Below, in pieces: positions 8,752 through 15,276 of a stretch of DNA of 19,819 nt. Within the stretch, counting starts at the first letter, position 1; each line of letters starts with the position of its first letter. The notes beneath the pieces are model-generated. The model did not search any database, was not told the DNA's origin, and saw nothing but the letters and a program-made list of their open reading frames with translations. The translations under genes and the position numbers were made by a program. The DNA lies in contig JACZTQ010000024.1 in assembly GCA_022573605.1 (NCBI GenBank), forward strand, positions 1-19,819, given 5' to 3'. Source of the stretch: Pseudomonadota bacterium. Lineage in GTDB: Bacteria > Pseudomonadota > Alphaproteobacteria > Rhodobacterales > Rhodobacteraceae.

Positions 8752-9918
8752 ATGATCCCCGGAGAACTGACCACCGAGCAGCAGGCGATCCGCGACGCCA
8801 TCCGCCGGCTGATGGAGCCCTTCGACGACGCCTACTGGCTGGAGCGCGACGCGAGCGCCACCTTCCCGCACGAGTTCCGCCAGGCGGTGGCGGCGGGCGG
8901 CTGGCTGGGCATCGCCATGCCGGAGCAATACGGCGGCTCCGGGCTGGGGGTGGCCGAGGCGGTGGTGATGATGGAGGCGGTGGCCAACTCGCCCGGCGCC
9001 ATGGCGGCGGCGAGCTCGGTGCACATGAACATCTTCGGGCCCCTGGCGATCGTCAAGCACGGCACCGAGGCGCAGAAGGCCGAATGGCTGCCGCCGATCG
9101 TCAAGGGCGAGCTGATCACCTGCTTCGGGGTCACCGAGCCCGATGCCGGCCTCGACACCACCCGGATCACCACCGCCGCCCGGCGCGACGGCGTTGACTA
9201 TGTCATCAGCGGCCGCAAGATCTGGACCTCGGTGGCGCAACAGGCGCACCGGGTGGTGCTGCTGGCCCGGACCGCGGACTACGACGCCAAGCGCCCCACC
9301 GAGGGCCTGTCGCTGTTCTTCGCCGAGCTCGACCCGGCCCATGTGGAGATCCGCGAGATCCCCAAGATGGGCCGCCACGCGGTCGACTCGAACATGGTGT
9401 TCTACGATGGGCTGCGGGTGCCCGCGCGCGACCGCATCGGCGACGAGGGCAGGGGGTTTCGCATCCTGCTCGACAGCCTCAACCCGGAGCGCTGCCTGAT
9501 CGGCGCCGAGGCCGTCGGGATCGGCCGCCAGGCGCTCGGCCGGGCGGTGGCCTACGCCGGCGAGCGCGAGGTATTCGGCCGCCCGATCGGCCGCAACCAG
9601 GCGATCCAGCACCCGCTGGCCGAGAGCTGGATCGAGCTCGAGGCGGCCTGGCTGACGGTGCAGCGCGCGGCCGCGTTCTATGACGCCGGCCAGCCCTGCG
9701 GGCCGGAGGCCAACGCCGCCAAATACCTCGGTGCCGAGGCCGGTATTCGTGCCTGCGAGCGCGCCGTCTCGACCCATGGCGGCATGGGGTACGCCCGCGA
9801 ATACCATGTCGAGCGGTTCCTGCGCGAGGCCTGGATCAACCGCCTCGCGCCGGTCAGCCAGCAACTGATCCTGTGCCACATCGCCGAGAAGGTGCTGGGG
9901 CTGCCGAAGTCCTATTGA
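8752..9918 (+). CDS. Acyl-CoA dehydrogenase, second copy
   Basis: This 388-residue acyl-CoA dehydrogenase differs clearly from the one at 4214. FGVTEPDAGLDTTRI (125-139) is the first signature, with D131 and L134 replacing the usual Gly and Ser. THGGMGYAREYHVERFLRE is the second signature. The C-terminal Glu of the YEGT type is missing (INRLAPVS), while NPERCLIGA (244-252) puts E246 at the helix-G position, as in isovaleryl-CoA dehydrogenase. The ATG at 8752 follows GGGAGGA; the in-frame extension to 8665 is read from the inverted repeat and is rejected. It lies downstream of dctM, so it may be transcribed with the TRAP genes by read-through, or from a promoter I cannot see. The substrate is unknown. 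Confidence 0.94.
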   Translation: MIPGELTTEQQAIRDAIRRLMEPFDDAYWLERDASATFPHEFRQAVAAGGWLGIAMPEQYGGSGLGVAEAVVMMEAVANSPGAMAAASSVHMNIFGPLAIVKHGTEAQKAEWLPPIVKGELITCFGVTEPDAGLDTTRITTAARRDGVDYVISGRKIWTSVAQQAHRVVLLARTADYDAKRPTEGLSLFFAELDPAHVEIREIPKMGRHAVDSNMVFYDGLRVPARDRIGDEGRGFRILLDSLNPERCLIGAEAVGIGRQALGRAVAYAGEREVFGRPIGRNQAIQHPLAESWIELEAAWLTVQRAAAFYDAGQPCGPEANAAKYLGAEAGIRACERAVSTHGGMGYAREYHVERFLREAWINRLAPVSQQLILCHIAEKVLGLPKSY

Positions 9919-9947
9919 TGCCGCGGCCCTCCCTTCGCGCCAGGCGT

Positions 9948-9984
9948 CCCCTCTCCCCTCCGGGGGGAGGGGTTAGGGAGGGGG
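9948..9984. repeat. CCCTCTCCCC-type palindromic repeat between convergent genes
   Basis: CCCCTCC and GGAGGGG face each other around a GGGG loop, with flanking CCCTC and GAGGG blocks. This resembles a repeat common in noncoding DNA of GC-rich proteobacteria (recalled). It spans the end of the DMT-transporter gene and supplies its last codons and stop, and it may end transcription from both sides. Confidence 0.7.
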
Positions 9985-10926
9985 TCGCGACGCTGCCGCT
10001 GGAGCTCGTTTGCCGGCGGCGCGCCGCGCCTGATACTCGCGCCAGGCAAGGAAGAATCCGCTGGCGAACACCACCATGGCGCCGATCCAGGTCACCAGGT
10101 CCGGCAACTCGCCGAACACCCACATGCCCAGCAGGGTGGCCCAGACCAGCTTGAGGAAATCGAACGGCAGCACGGCGGTCGGCTCGGTCTCCTTCAGCGC
10201 CTGGGTCAGCGCCAGTTGGGCGATGGTGCCGATCACCGCGATCACCACCAGCCAGCCCCACATCTCCGGCGACGGGGCGACCCAAACCCAGAGCGCCGGC
10301 CCGAGCGAGAACAGGCTGAGGAAGATGTTCATGTAGGCGGTGATGGTGAAGCTCGACTCGGTGCGCGACAGCACCTTGATGACGATCATCGCCACCGCCC
10401 AGATCAGCGCCGCGCCGACCACCAGCATCGAGCCCGTGTCGGCGGGGATCAGCCCCGGGCGCAGGATGATCAGGGTGCCGGCGAAGCCGAGAAAGATCGC
10501 CACCCAGCGGCGGATGCGGAACCGCTCGCCGAGGAAAATCACGCTGAGCAGCGCCATGAACAGCGGCGCCGTGAACGACAGCGCGGTGACCCGCGCCACC
10601 GGGGTCAGGGCCAAGGCGGTGAAGAACATCAGCATGGCGACGGCGTTGAGCACACCGCGCACGGCGTGCAGCCCGATCCTCTCGGTGCGCAGGAAAGCCA
10701 GCCCGGTCGAGGCCAGCAGCGGCGCGAACACGATCACGCCGAAGATGTTGCGCAGGAAGGCGATCTGCAGCGGCGGCACGTCGCGCGCCACATAGCGCAC
10801 CAGCACATGCATGACCGAGAAGAACACCGAGGCTATGCACATCATCAGGATGCCCCGCATCACCGGGGGGGCGGCCTGCCAGTGGTTGAGCAACCCCGGC
10901 AGCGGGTTTTCACGGAACTCGGTCAT
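9973..10926 (-). CDS. DMT-superfamily transporter with two EamA domains
   Basis: The 317-residue protein has about ten hydrophobic helices arranged as two EamA repeats. The first starts near residue 23 (RGILMMCIASVFFSVMHVLV) and ends around LGFAGTLIILRPG; the second starts at SMLVVGAALIWAVAMIVIK. EamA-type proteins export metabolites or amino acids, or exchange nucleotide sugars, across the inner membrane. The ATG at 10926 gives a normal cytoplasmic N-terminus of about 20 residues; no good ribosome site is visible. The same frame stays open to 12204, but that part is antisense to the next gene. The last residues (RPPP) and the stop come from the palindromic repeat. The gene diverges from the hydroxycarboxylate dehydrogenase across 135 bases. 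The substrate is unknown. Confidence 0.9.
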   Translation of the reverse strand: MTEFRENPLPGLLNHWQAAPPVMRGILMMCIASVFFSVMHVLVRYVARDVPPLQIAFLRNIFGVIVFAPLLASTGLAFLRTERIGLHAVRGVLNAVAMLMFFTALALTPVARVTALSFTAPLFMALLSVIFLGERFRIRRWVAIFLGFAGTLIILRPGLIPADTGSMLVVGAALIWAVAMIVIKVLSRTESSFTITAYMNIFLSLFSLGPALWVWVAPSPEMWGWLVVIAVIGTIAQLALTQALKETEPTAVLPFDFLKLVWATLLGMWVFGELPDLVTWIGAMVVFASGFFLAWREYQARRAAGKRAPAAASRPPP

Positions 10927-10956
10927 CGGGGGCGCATCGGGGTTGCTGGGGCTGGT

Positions 10957-10989
10957 GCCCGACACTGAACAGAAGATTCGGTGTCCGGC
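10957..10989. promoter_or_regulatory. Imperfect inverted repeat in a divergent promoter region
   Basis: Bases 10957-10969 and 10977-10989 are inverted copies with 11 of 13 matches around a 7-base centre (half-site about GACACTGAA). It lies between two genes read away from each other and could be a shared operator. No clear -10/-35 pair was found beside it. Confidence 0.3.
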
Positions 10990-11061
10990 AACCACTTGGG
11001 GCGTTGCGGGACGGGCCGGGGCGCGCATATCCTCCATGAGATGAAAAACCGGGGCAGGGCG

Positions 11062-12165
11062 ATGACACAGAAGGAAATCCGGGTTCCGGCGGACGGGCTG
11101 AAGCGGATGCTGACGCGGGTCTTCACCGCCGCCGGGGGCAGTGAGACCGAGGCCGAGGCGATCGCCGCCAACCTGGTCGAGGCCAATCTGGCGGGCCACG
11201 AGAGCCACGGCGTGATCCGCACCCAGCGCTACCTGTTCTGGGCGGCGAACGGTACCCTGGTGTTCGGCAAGTCGGTCGAGACGGTGAGCGAGGCGCCGGG
11301 GTTCGCGCTGCTCGACGGCGGCCACGGTTTTGGCCAGGTGATCGGCCCGCGGGCGGTCGCCATCGGAATAGCGAAAGCCCGCGACAACGGCTTCGCGCTG
11401 ATCGGCCTGCGCCGGGCCGGGCATCTGGGGCGGATCGGCGCGCTGGCCGAGCAGGCCATCGCCGCCGGGCTGGTCTCGATCCACTTCGTCAACGTCGCCA
11501 ACAGCGTGCTGGTGGCCCCGTTCGGCGGTGCGGCACGGCGCATGTCGACGGCGCCGGTGTGCATTGGGGTGCCGAACGCGGAGGGCGATTTCGTGCTCGA
11601 TTTCGCCACCTCGCAGGTCGCCGAGGGCAAGGTGCTGGTGGCCCGCAATGCCGGGCGCCAGGCACCGCCCGGCAGCCTGATCGGCCCCGACGGGGCGCCG
11701 ACCACCGATCCGGATGCGCTCTACGGCCCGACCCGGCCGGGGGTGGTCGACGATCCGCGCGCCGGACCCGGGGCGCTGGCACCGATGGGGCTGCACAAGG
11801 GCTCGGGCCTGGCGCTGGCTTGCGAATTGCTGGCCGGAGCGCTGACCGGCTCCGGGACGGCGACCGAGGGAGGGACGAAGCGGAGCCACAACGGCATGCT
11901 GTCGATCTATCTCGACCCGGATCTGATGGACGACGGCCACGGCTGGGCCGCCTCGGCCGCCGCCTACATCGCCGAGATTCGCGCCTGCCCGCCCGCCGAC
12001 CCCGAGAGCCCGGTCATGGTGCCCGGCGACCCGGAGCGCAAACGCCGCGCCGAACGTCTGGCCAACGGCTTGCCGCTGGCCCCGGATGTCTGGGAGAGCC
12101 TGCTGGCCGCGGGGGAGTCGAAGGGGCTGGATCGAGGGGAATTGAAGGCGTTGTCTGGCGTGTGA
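11062..12165 (+). CDS. Ldh/malate dehydrogenase type 2 family: hydroxycarboxylate dehydrogenase B-like (YbiC-like)
   Basis: The 367-residue protein resembles E. coli YbiC/HcxB, an NAD(P)-dependent oxidoreductase of the LDH2/MDH2 family that interconverts 2-hydroxyacids and 2-oxoacids. Matching blocks are ANLAGHESHGV (41-51), LDGGHGFGQV (84-93), the GHLGRIGALAEQAIAAGLVS segment (120-139) containing H121, IHFVNVANSVLVAPFGG and LDFATSQVAEGK. The fold is unrelated to classical lactate dehydrogenase. The start at 11062 has GCAGGG upstream; an ATG at 11041 is an alternative. Its reaction overlaps that of the flavoprotein at 2785 but with a different electron carrier and probably opposite stereochemistry (inference). 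Ureidoglycolate or sulfolactate dehydrogenase activity is possible within the family. Confidence 0.9.
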   Translation: MTQKEIRVPADGLKRMLTRVFTAAGGSETEAEAIAANLVEANLAGHESHGVIRTQRYLFWAANGTLVFGKSVETVSEAPGFALLDGGHGFGQVIGPRAVAIGIAKARDNGFALIGLRRAGHLGRIGALAEQAIAAGLVSIHFVNVANSVLVAPFGGAARRMSTAPVCIGVPNAEGDFVLDFATSQVAEGKVLVARNAGRQAPPGSLIGPDGAPTTDPDALYGPTRPGVVDDPRAGPGALAPMGLHKGSGLALACELLAGALTGSGTATEGGTKRSHNGMLSIYLDPDLMDDGHGWAASAAAYIAEIRACPPADPESPVMVPGDPERKRRAERLANGLPLAPDVWESLLAAGESKGLDRGELKALSGV

Positions 12166-12200
12166 AGAACACGCTGTAACCATCGGGTACAATGCGTAAT

Positions 12201-12262
12201 TCACGCGAAGGCGGGAATCTCTCGGAGGCTCCGTGAGATCCCCGCCTTCGCGGGGATGACGG
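12201..12262. repeat. Palindromic repeat, full copy (CGCGAAGGCGGG type)
   Basis: The arms 12204-12219 and 12237-12252 are inverted (15 of 16 bases), and the centre TCTCGGAG...CTCCGTGAGA is itself a weaker inverted repeat, so the whole forms one long hairpin. It fills the 146-base gap between two converging genes and could stop transcription from either side. A related half copy occurs at 14747-14770. Confidence 0.85.
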
Positions 12263-12311
12263 AGACCACGGGTCGTGCCTGGTACCTCGTAACAGGCCGA
12301 TTTCGGCCCGA

Positions 12312-13511
12312 TTACTCTCCCTCACCCCCAAGAACACCCGCCGCCTCCAGCGCCTCGATCTCCGCCGCCGACAGGCCCGCCTCGGTCAGGATGTCCCGGT
12401 TGTGCTCGCCCAGGCGCGGGGCCGGGCGGCTGGCCTGCTCGTCGATCCCGGTGAAATCCAGCGGATGGCGGGTCACGCGCAGCGGTCCCTCGGTCGGATG
12501 CTCCTCGGTGCGAAAGAAGCCGCTGGAGGCCAGGTGGGGCTCGTCGAACAGGTCTTCCAGGGTGTTGATCGGACCGCAGGGGATATCGGCGGCGCGCAAC
12601 AACTCCAGCCACTCGGCGGTGGTCCGGGCCGGCATCGCCTCGTCGATCACCTGGCAGAGCTGGTGGATGCGCTCGCTGCGCGCCACCGGGTCGCCGAACC
12701 AGGGCTCGGCGGCGATATCGCCGCGCCCGACGATCTCCATGAACCGGACCCAGTGTTTCGGGGCGTAGGGCAGCACGGCGATGAAACCGTCGCGGGTGGG
12801 GTAGGGGCGGCGATAGGGGTTGAGCAGGCGCTTGTAGCCGGGCGGGCCGAGCGGCGGCTCGAAGATTTGCCCGCCGAGGTGCTCGGTCAGCAGGAAATGG
12901 GTGGCGCACTCCATCATCGGCACCTCGAAGGCCAGCGCCCGGCCGCTGCGCTCGCGGTGCAGCAGCGCCGCCAGCACGCCCTCGACGATGAACAGCCCGG
13001 AGATCTTGTCGACCACGATCTGCGGCACGTAGCGCGGCGCGCCGTCGGCCCGGGCATTGACCGCGGCGAAACCGGAAAGCCCCTGCACGACATCGTCGTA
13101 GGCCCCGTCGTCGGCGTAGACGCCGTCCTTGCCAAAACCGATGGCGGCGCAGTGGATCAGGCGGGGGTGCTTCGGGCACAGGGTCTCGGGATCGACGCCT
13201 AACCGGCGCGCCGCCGGGCGGCGCATGTTGTGGACCAGCACGTCGGCGGTCGCGATCACCCGGTCGAGCACCGCTTGGGCCTCGGGCCGCTTGAGGTCGA
13301 GCACCAGGGAGCGCTTGTCGCGGTTGACGTTGAGGAACATCGCCCCCATGCCGGGGTTGCGGGCCGGCGCGATGTGGCGCACGGCCTCGCCCCCGGGCGG
13401 CTCGACCTTGATCACGTCGGCCCCCAGCGCGCCGAGCTGGAAGGTGGCGAACGGCCCCATGATGACGCTGGTCAGGTCGATCACGCGGATGCCGGAGAGA
13501 AGCGGGGTCAT
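12312..13511 (-). CDS. Class III (CaiB/BaiF-type) CoA-transferase, complete
   Basis: The 399-residue protein is a second, distinct member of the family found at the left edge. It has LLSGIRVIDLTSVIMGPFAT (4-23), GADVIKVEPPGG (30-41), NRDKRSLVLDLK (63-74) and YDDVVQGLSGFAAV (138-151). The expected catalytic aspartate is D168 in PQIVVDKISG. The C-terminal region has IPCGPINTLEDLFDEPH, a usual ending block. The ATG at 13511 matches the family N-terminus; an upstream extension to 13604 would cover the divergent promoter and is rejected. The neighbour read away from it encodes a haloalkane dehalogenase. It could activate an organic acid derived from the dehalogenation product, but the sequence does not prove a link. 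Confidence 0.94.
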   Translation of the reverse strand: MTPLLSGIRVIDLTSVIMGPFATFQLGALGADVIKVEPPGGEAVRHIAPARNPGMGAMFLNVNRDKRSLVLDLKRPEAQAVLDRVIATADVLVHNMRRPAARRLGVDPETLCPKHPRLIHCAAIGFGKDGVYADDGAYDDVVQGLSGFAAVNARADGAPRYVPQIVVDKISGLFIVEGVLAALLHRERSGRALAFEVPMMECATHFLLTEHLGGQIFEPPLGPPGYKRLLNPYRRPYPTRDGFIAVLPYAPKHWVRFMEIVGRGDIAAEPWFGDPVARSERIHQLCQVIDEAMPARTTAEWLELLRAADIPCGPINTLEDLFDEPHLASSGFFRTEEHPTEGPLRVTRHPLDFTGIDEQASRPAPRLGEHNRDILTEAGLSAAEIEALEAAGVLGGEGE

Positions 13512-13534
13512 GCGGATGTTCCGGTCATGGGCCA

Positions 13535-13576
13535 CACCGGCCCGGTGAGAATTTGCTATAACCATGCCATGATGGC
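13535..13576 (+). promoter_or_regulatory. Divergent promoter region with extended -10 and two short palindromes
   Basis: On the plus strand TGC-TATAAC (13554-13562) is an extended -10 element without a good -35. It is flanked by CACCGG-C-CCGGTG (13535-13547) and GCCAT-G-ATGGC (13566-13576), both perfect palindromes around one base. They bracket the likely start site of the dehalogenase transcript and could be operator sites for it and for the divergent CoA-transferase. Confidence 0.4.
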
Positions 13577-13642
13577 CTGAGAACCGGTTAATCGCCGGCG
13601 GCACGAACGATCACCAGGCTGATATCGCGGGGAGCGCATCCG

Positions 13643-14518
13643 ATGACCGAGTGGCGGGACCGAAAACGATACACGGAAGTACTCGCCAAACGCATGGCCC
13701 ATGTCGAGAGCGGCGAGGGCGATCCGGTCCTGTTCCTGCACGGCAACCCGACCTCGTCCTATCTCTGGCGCGAGGTGATGGCGGCGATGGCGGGCGCCGG
13801 GCGGCTGCTCGCCCCGGACCTGATCGGCATGGGCGACAGCGACAAACTGGACGACCCGGGGCCGGACTCCTACCGGTTCGTCGAGCACCGCGATTACCTC
13901 GACGCCTGGATCGACGCGGTTGTTCCCGAGGGCCGGATCACCCTGGTGATCCATGACTGGGGTTCGGCGCTCGGCTTCCACTGGGCCGAGCACAATCGTG
14001 AGCGGGTGCGGGCCATCGCCTACATGGAGGCGATCGTGCGGCCGATTTCGTGGGACGAATGGCCCGAACGGATCCGGGCACTGTTCCAGGCCATGCGCTC
14101 GGAAGCCGGGGAGGCGATGATCCTGGAGAAGAATATCTTCGTCGAGCGCATCCTGCCGGGCTCGATCCTGCGCAAGCTGAGCGAGGCCGAGATGGCGGAA
14201 TACCGCCGGCCGTTCCTGAACCCCGGCGAAGACCGCCGGCCGACGCTGACCTGGCCGCGCCAGATTCCGCTGGACGGCGAGCCGGCCGATGTGGCGGAGA
14301 TCGTCGCGGGCTATTGTGAATGGCTGACCGGGTCGAACATTCCGAAGCTGTTCGTCAATGCCGAACCGGGGGCGATCCTGACCGGCCCGATGCGCGAGAC
14401 CGCGCGCGGATTTGCCAAGCAGACCGAGGTGACAGTGCGGGGGAGCCATTTCATTCAGGAAGATTCGGGGCAGGAGATCGGCAGAGAGATCATGCAGTGG
14501 ATTAAGACTCTCGCATAA
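13643..14518 (+). CDS. Haloalkane dehalogenase, LinB-like (HLD-II type)
   Basis: The 291-residue alpha/beta-hydrolase is strongly similar to LinB, the sphingomonad haloalkane dehalogenase. It should cleave a carbon-halogen bond with water, giving an alcohol and halide in the cytoplasm. HGNPTSSYLWR (33-43) carries the halide-binding N35. IHDWGSALGF (103-112) has the nucleophile D105 and halide-binding W106. AYMEAI (126-131) has the acid E129, and GSHFIQEDS (267-275) has the base H269. This Asp-Glu-His plus Asn-Trp set defines subfamily II. SEAEMAEYRRPFL and TLTWPRQIP also match LinB. The ATG at 13643 follows GGGGAG. No lindane-pathway genes lie nearby, so the natural substrate is open. An AT-rich tract follows directly, which may hint at acquisition. 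Confidence 0.95.
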   Translation: MTEWRDRKRYTEVLAKRMAHVESGEGDPVLFLHGNPTSSYLWREVMAAMAGAGRLLAPDLIGMGDSDKLDDPGPDSYRFVEHRDYLDAWIDAVVPEGRITLVIHDWGSALGFHWAEHNRERVRAIAYMEAIVRPISWDEWPERIRALFQAMRSEAGEAMILEKNIFVERILPGSILRKLSEAEMAEYRRPFLNPGEDRRPTLTWPRQIPLDGEPADVAEIVAGYCEWLTGSNIPKLFVNAEPGAILTGPMRETARGFAKQTEVTVRGSHFIQEDSGQEIGREIMQWIKTLA

Positions 14519-14736
14519 TCATCTATTATTAATTGGTTTCATCAAGTTCACTAATTTGAGAATGGAATCCGATTTGCTATTCCCTGGCATTCTCTTTTCT
14601 AACATAATATTCATTATGCGCTTTATCAAGGTAGCCAGATAAGCCCCTTTTGGCTCGAAATTGCGATGGAGCCCGATTGCTTCACCCCGCCCCGCCGTGG
14701 CCTGCGCACCACCGCAGCACGCAATCGCGGTTACCT
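14519..14736. other. Gene-free stretch, its first 130 bases strikingly AT-rich
   Basis: Bases 14519-14650 are far richer in A and T than any other stretch of the window. They contain a 16-base inverted repeat (14603-14618: CATAAT, four bases, ATTATG). A minus-strand frame is open through here but no start, ribosome site or recognisable protein supports it. It may be a remnant of transferred DNA. Bases 14651-14736 show nothing recognisable, and no terminator for the dehalogenase was found. Confidence 0.5.
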
Positions 14737-14796
14737 CTCGCGAGAGATTCCCGCCCTCGCGGGAATGACGGTGGGAACGGGAATGACGGTGGGAAC
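14737..14796. repeat. Half palindromic repeat with an 18-base tandem duplication
   Basis: ATTCCCGC (14747-14754) pairs with GCGGGAAT (14759-14766) and is preceded by the palindrome TCTCGCGAGA (14737-14746). It is a relative of the repeat at 12201-12262. The unit GGGAATGACGGTGGGAAC occurs twice in a row without mismatch (14761-14778 and 14779-14796), apparently by duplication of the repeat's edge. Confidence 0.8.
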
Positions 14797-14825
14797 CGGA
14801 AGCGAAAGAGACGGCCAAGCGAGAG

Positions 14826-14860
14826 AAAAAGAGCCGCCTGCCCGTTCGGGCAAGCGGCTC
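14826..14860 (-). terminator. Strong rho-independent terminator, leftward
   Basis: GAGCCGC and GCGGCTC (outer stem) enclose TGCCCG-TT-CGGGCA with a single mismatch (14831-14860). On the minus strand the hairpin is followed by TTTTT (14830-14826). It is the best terminator of the window and points to a leftward transcript ending here, most simply the small membrane-protein gene at 15046-15174. Confidence 0.88.
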
Positions 14861-15045
14861 AGTGGCGTTCCAGAGGGATCGGGACAACCTGGATCCGGCA
14901 AGGTGGGGTTCCGGATCGCGTGGGTATTGCCGAGAGACAGCGGCAACGGGAGATCATCGGGGGCAGCCGAGGATCAGGGGTTTCCCGCCCTGGGACGCAG
15001 GCGAACGGGTAAGCAAACGACCGGAGAGGTAAGCAACTGGAGGGT
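14861..15045 (-). other. Probable long 3' untranslated region of the small SOS gene, or a small RNA
   Basis: These 185 bases between the stop of the small gene and the terminator have no convincing reading frame. GATCCGG (14892-14898) can pair with CCGGATC (14911-14917). GGTAAGCAA is repeated at 15008-15016 and 15028-15036. Such a length is unusual for an untranslated tail of a 42-codon gene and leaves room for a regulatory RNA. Confidence 0.35.
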
Positions 15046-15174
15046 TCAGAGGAACGCCGGCAAGGTGAACCCGGCGAAGATCAGGACGCAGATGCCGGCA
15101 AAGCCGAGCGCATCGGTCAGCGCCTCACGGGGCGCCTCGGCGGCGAATTTGCGGGCTTTCAGGAGCATGGCCAT
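15046..15174 (-). CDS. Small single-pass membrane protein (42 aa), putatively SOS-induced
   Basis: This 42-codon gene begins at ATG 15174, which follows a perfect GGAGGT site (15180-15185) by 5 bases, and ends at TGA 15046. The product starts MAMLLKARKFAAEAPREAL: a basic, probably amphipathic N-terminus with K6, R8, K9 and R16. A hydrophobic stretch (about 22-42, ALGFAGICVLIFAGFTLPAF) then reaches the very C-terminus. This predicts an inner-membrane protein with its N-terminus inside and no cleavable signal. Two LexA boxes cover its promoter region, and a strong terminator lies 185 bases beyond the stop, so it is likely its own transcript. Function is unknown. Size, topology and SOS control recall the division inhibitor SidA of Caulobacter and the toxin TisB of E. 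coli, but this rests on analogy, not sequence similarity. Confidence 0.82.
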   Translation of the reverse strand: MAMLLKARKFAAEAPREALTDALGFAGICVLIFAGFTLPAFL

Positions 15175-15205
15175 TCTGGACCTCCGATGGGTTTCATCTC
15201 GTTAT

Positions 15206-15258
15206 GTTTGTCCTATGTTCTATTAAAGTTCTCATAAAATCAAGAACAAATTAAGAAC
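15206..15258 (-). promoter_or_regulatory. Twin LexA (SOS) boxes over the promoter of the small membrane-protein gene
   Basis: GTTCTATTAAAGTTC (15217-15231) and, inverted, GAACAAATTAAGAAC (15244-15258) both fit the alphaproteobacterial LexA motif GTTC-N7-GTTC exactly. A third half-site GTTT at 15206-15209 continues the 11-base spacing of the first box. A candidate promoter on the minus strand, TTGTTC (15244-15249) and TTTAAT (15222-15227) with 16 bases between, lies under both boxes, so bound LexA would block RNA polymerase. The small gene starts 43 bases downstream of the nearer box. Confidence 0.8.
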
Positions 15259-15276
15259 ATGCCTTCCGACCGTCTC

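Noticed and set aside
10927..12204. Upstream extension of the DMT-transporter frame to a 743-residue protein
   Set aside because: The added part is antisense to the hydroxycarboxylate dehydrogenase, has no family features, and open antisense frames are expected at this GC content.
14761..14796. Two direct repeats that could suggest a CRISPR array
   Set aside because: The units are adjacent with no spacers and only two copies, so it is a simple tandem duplication.
14519..14887. Minus-strand frame of 122 residues
   Set aside because: It runs through a strong terminator, a palindromic repeat and a tandem duplication, has no ribosome site and matches nothing recognisable. Only a gene remnant at its AT-rich end remains conceivable.
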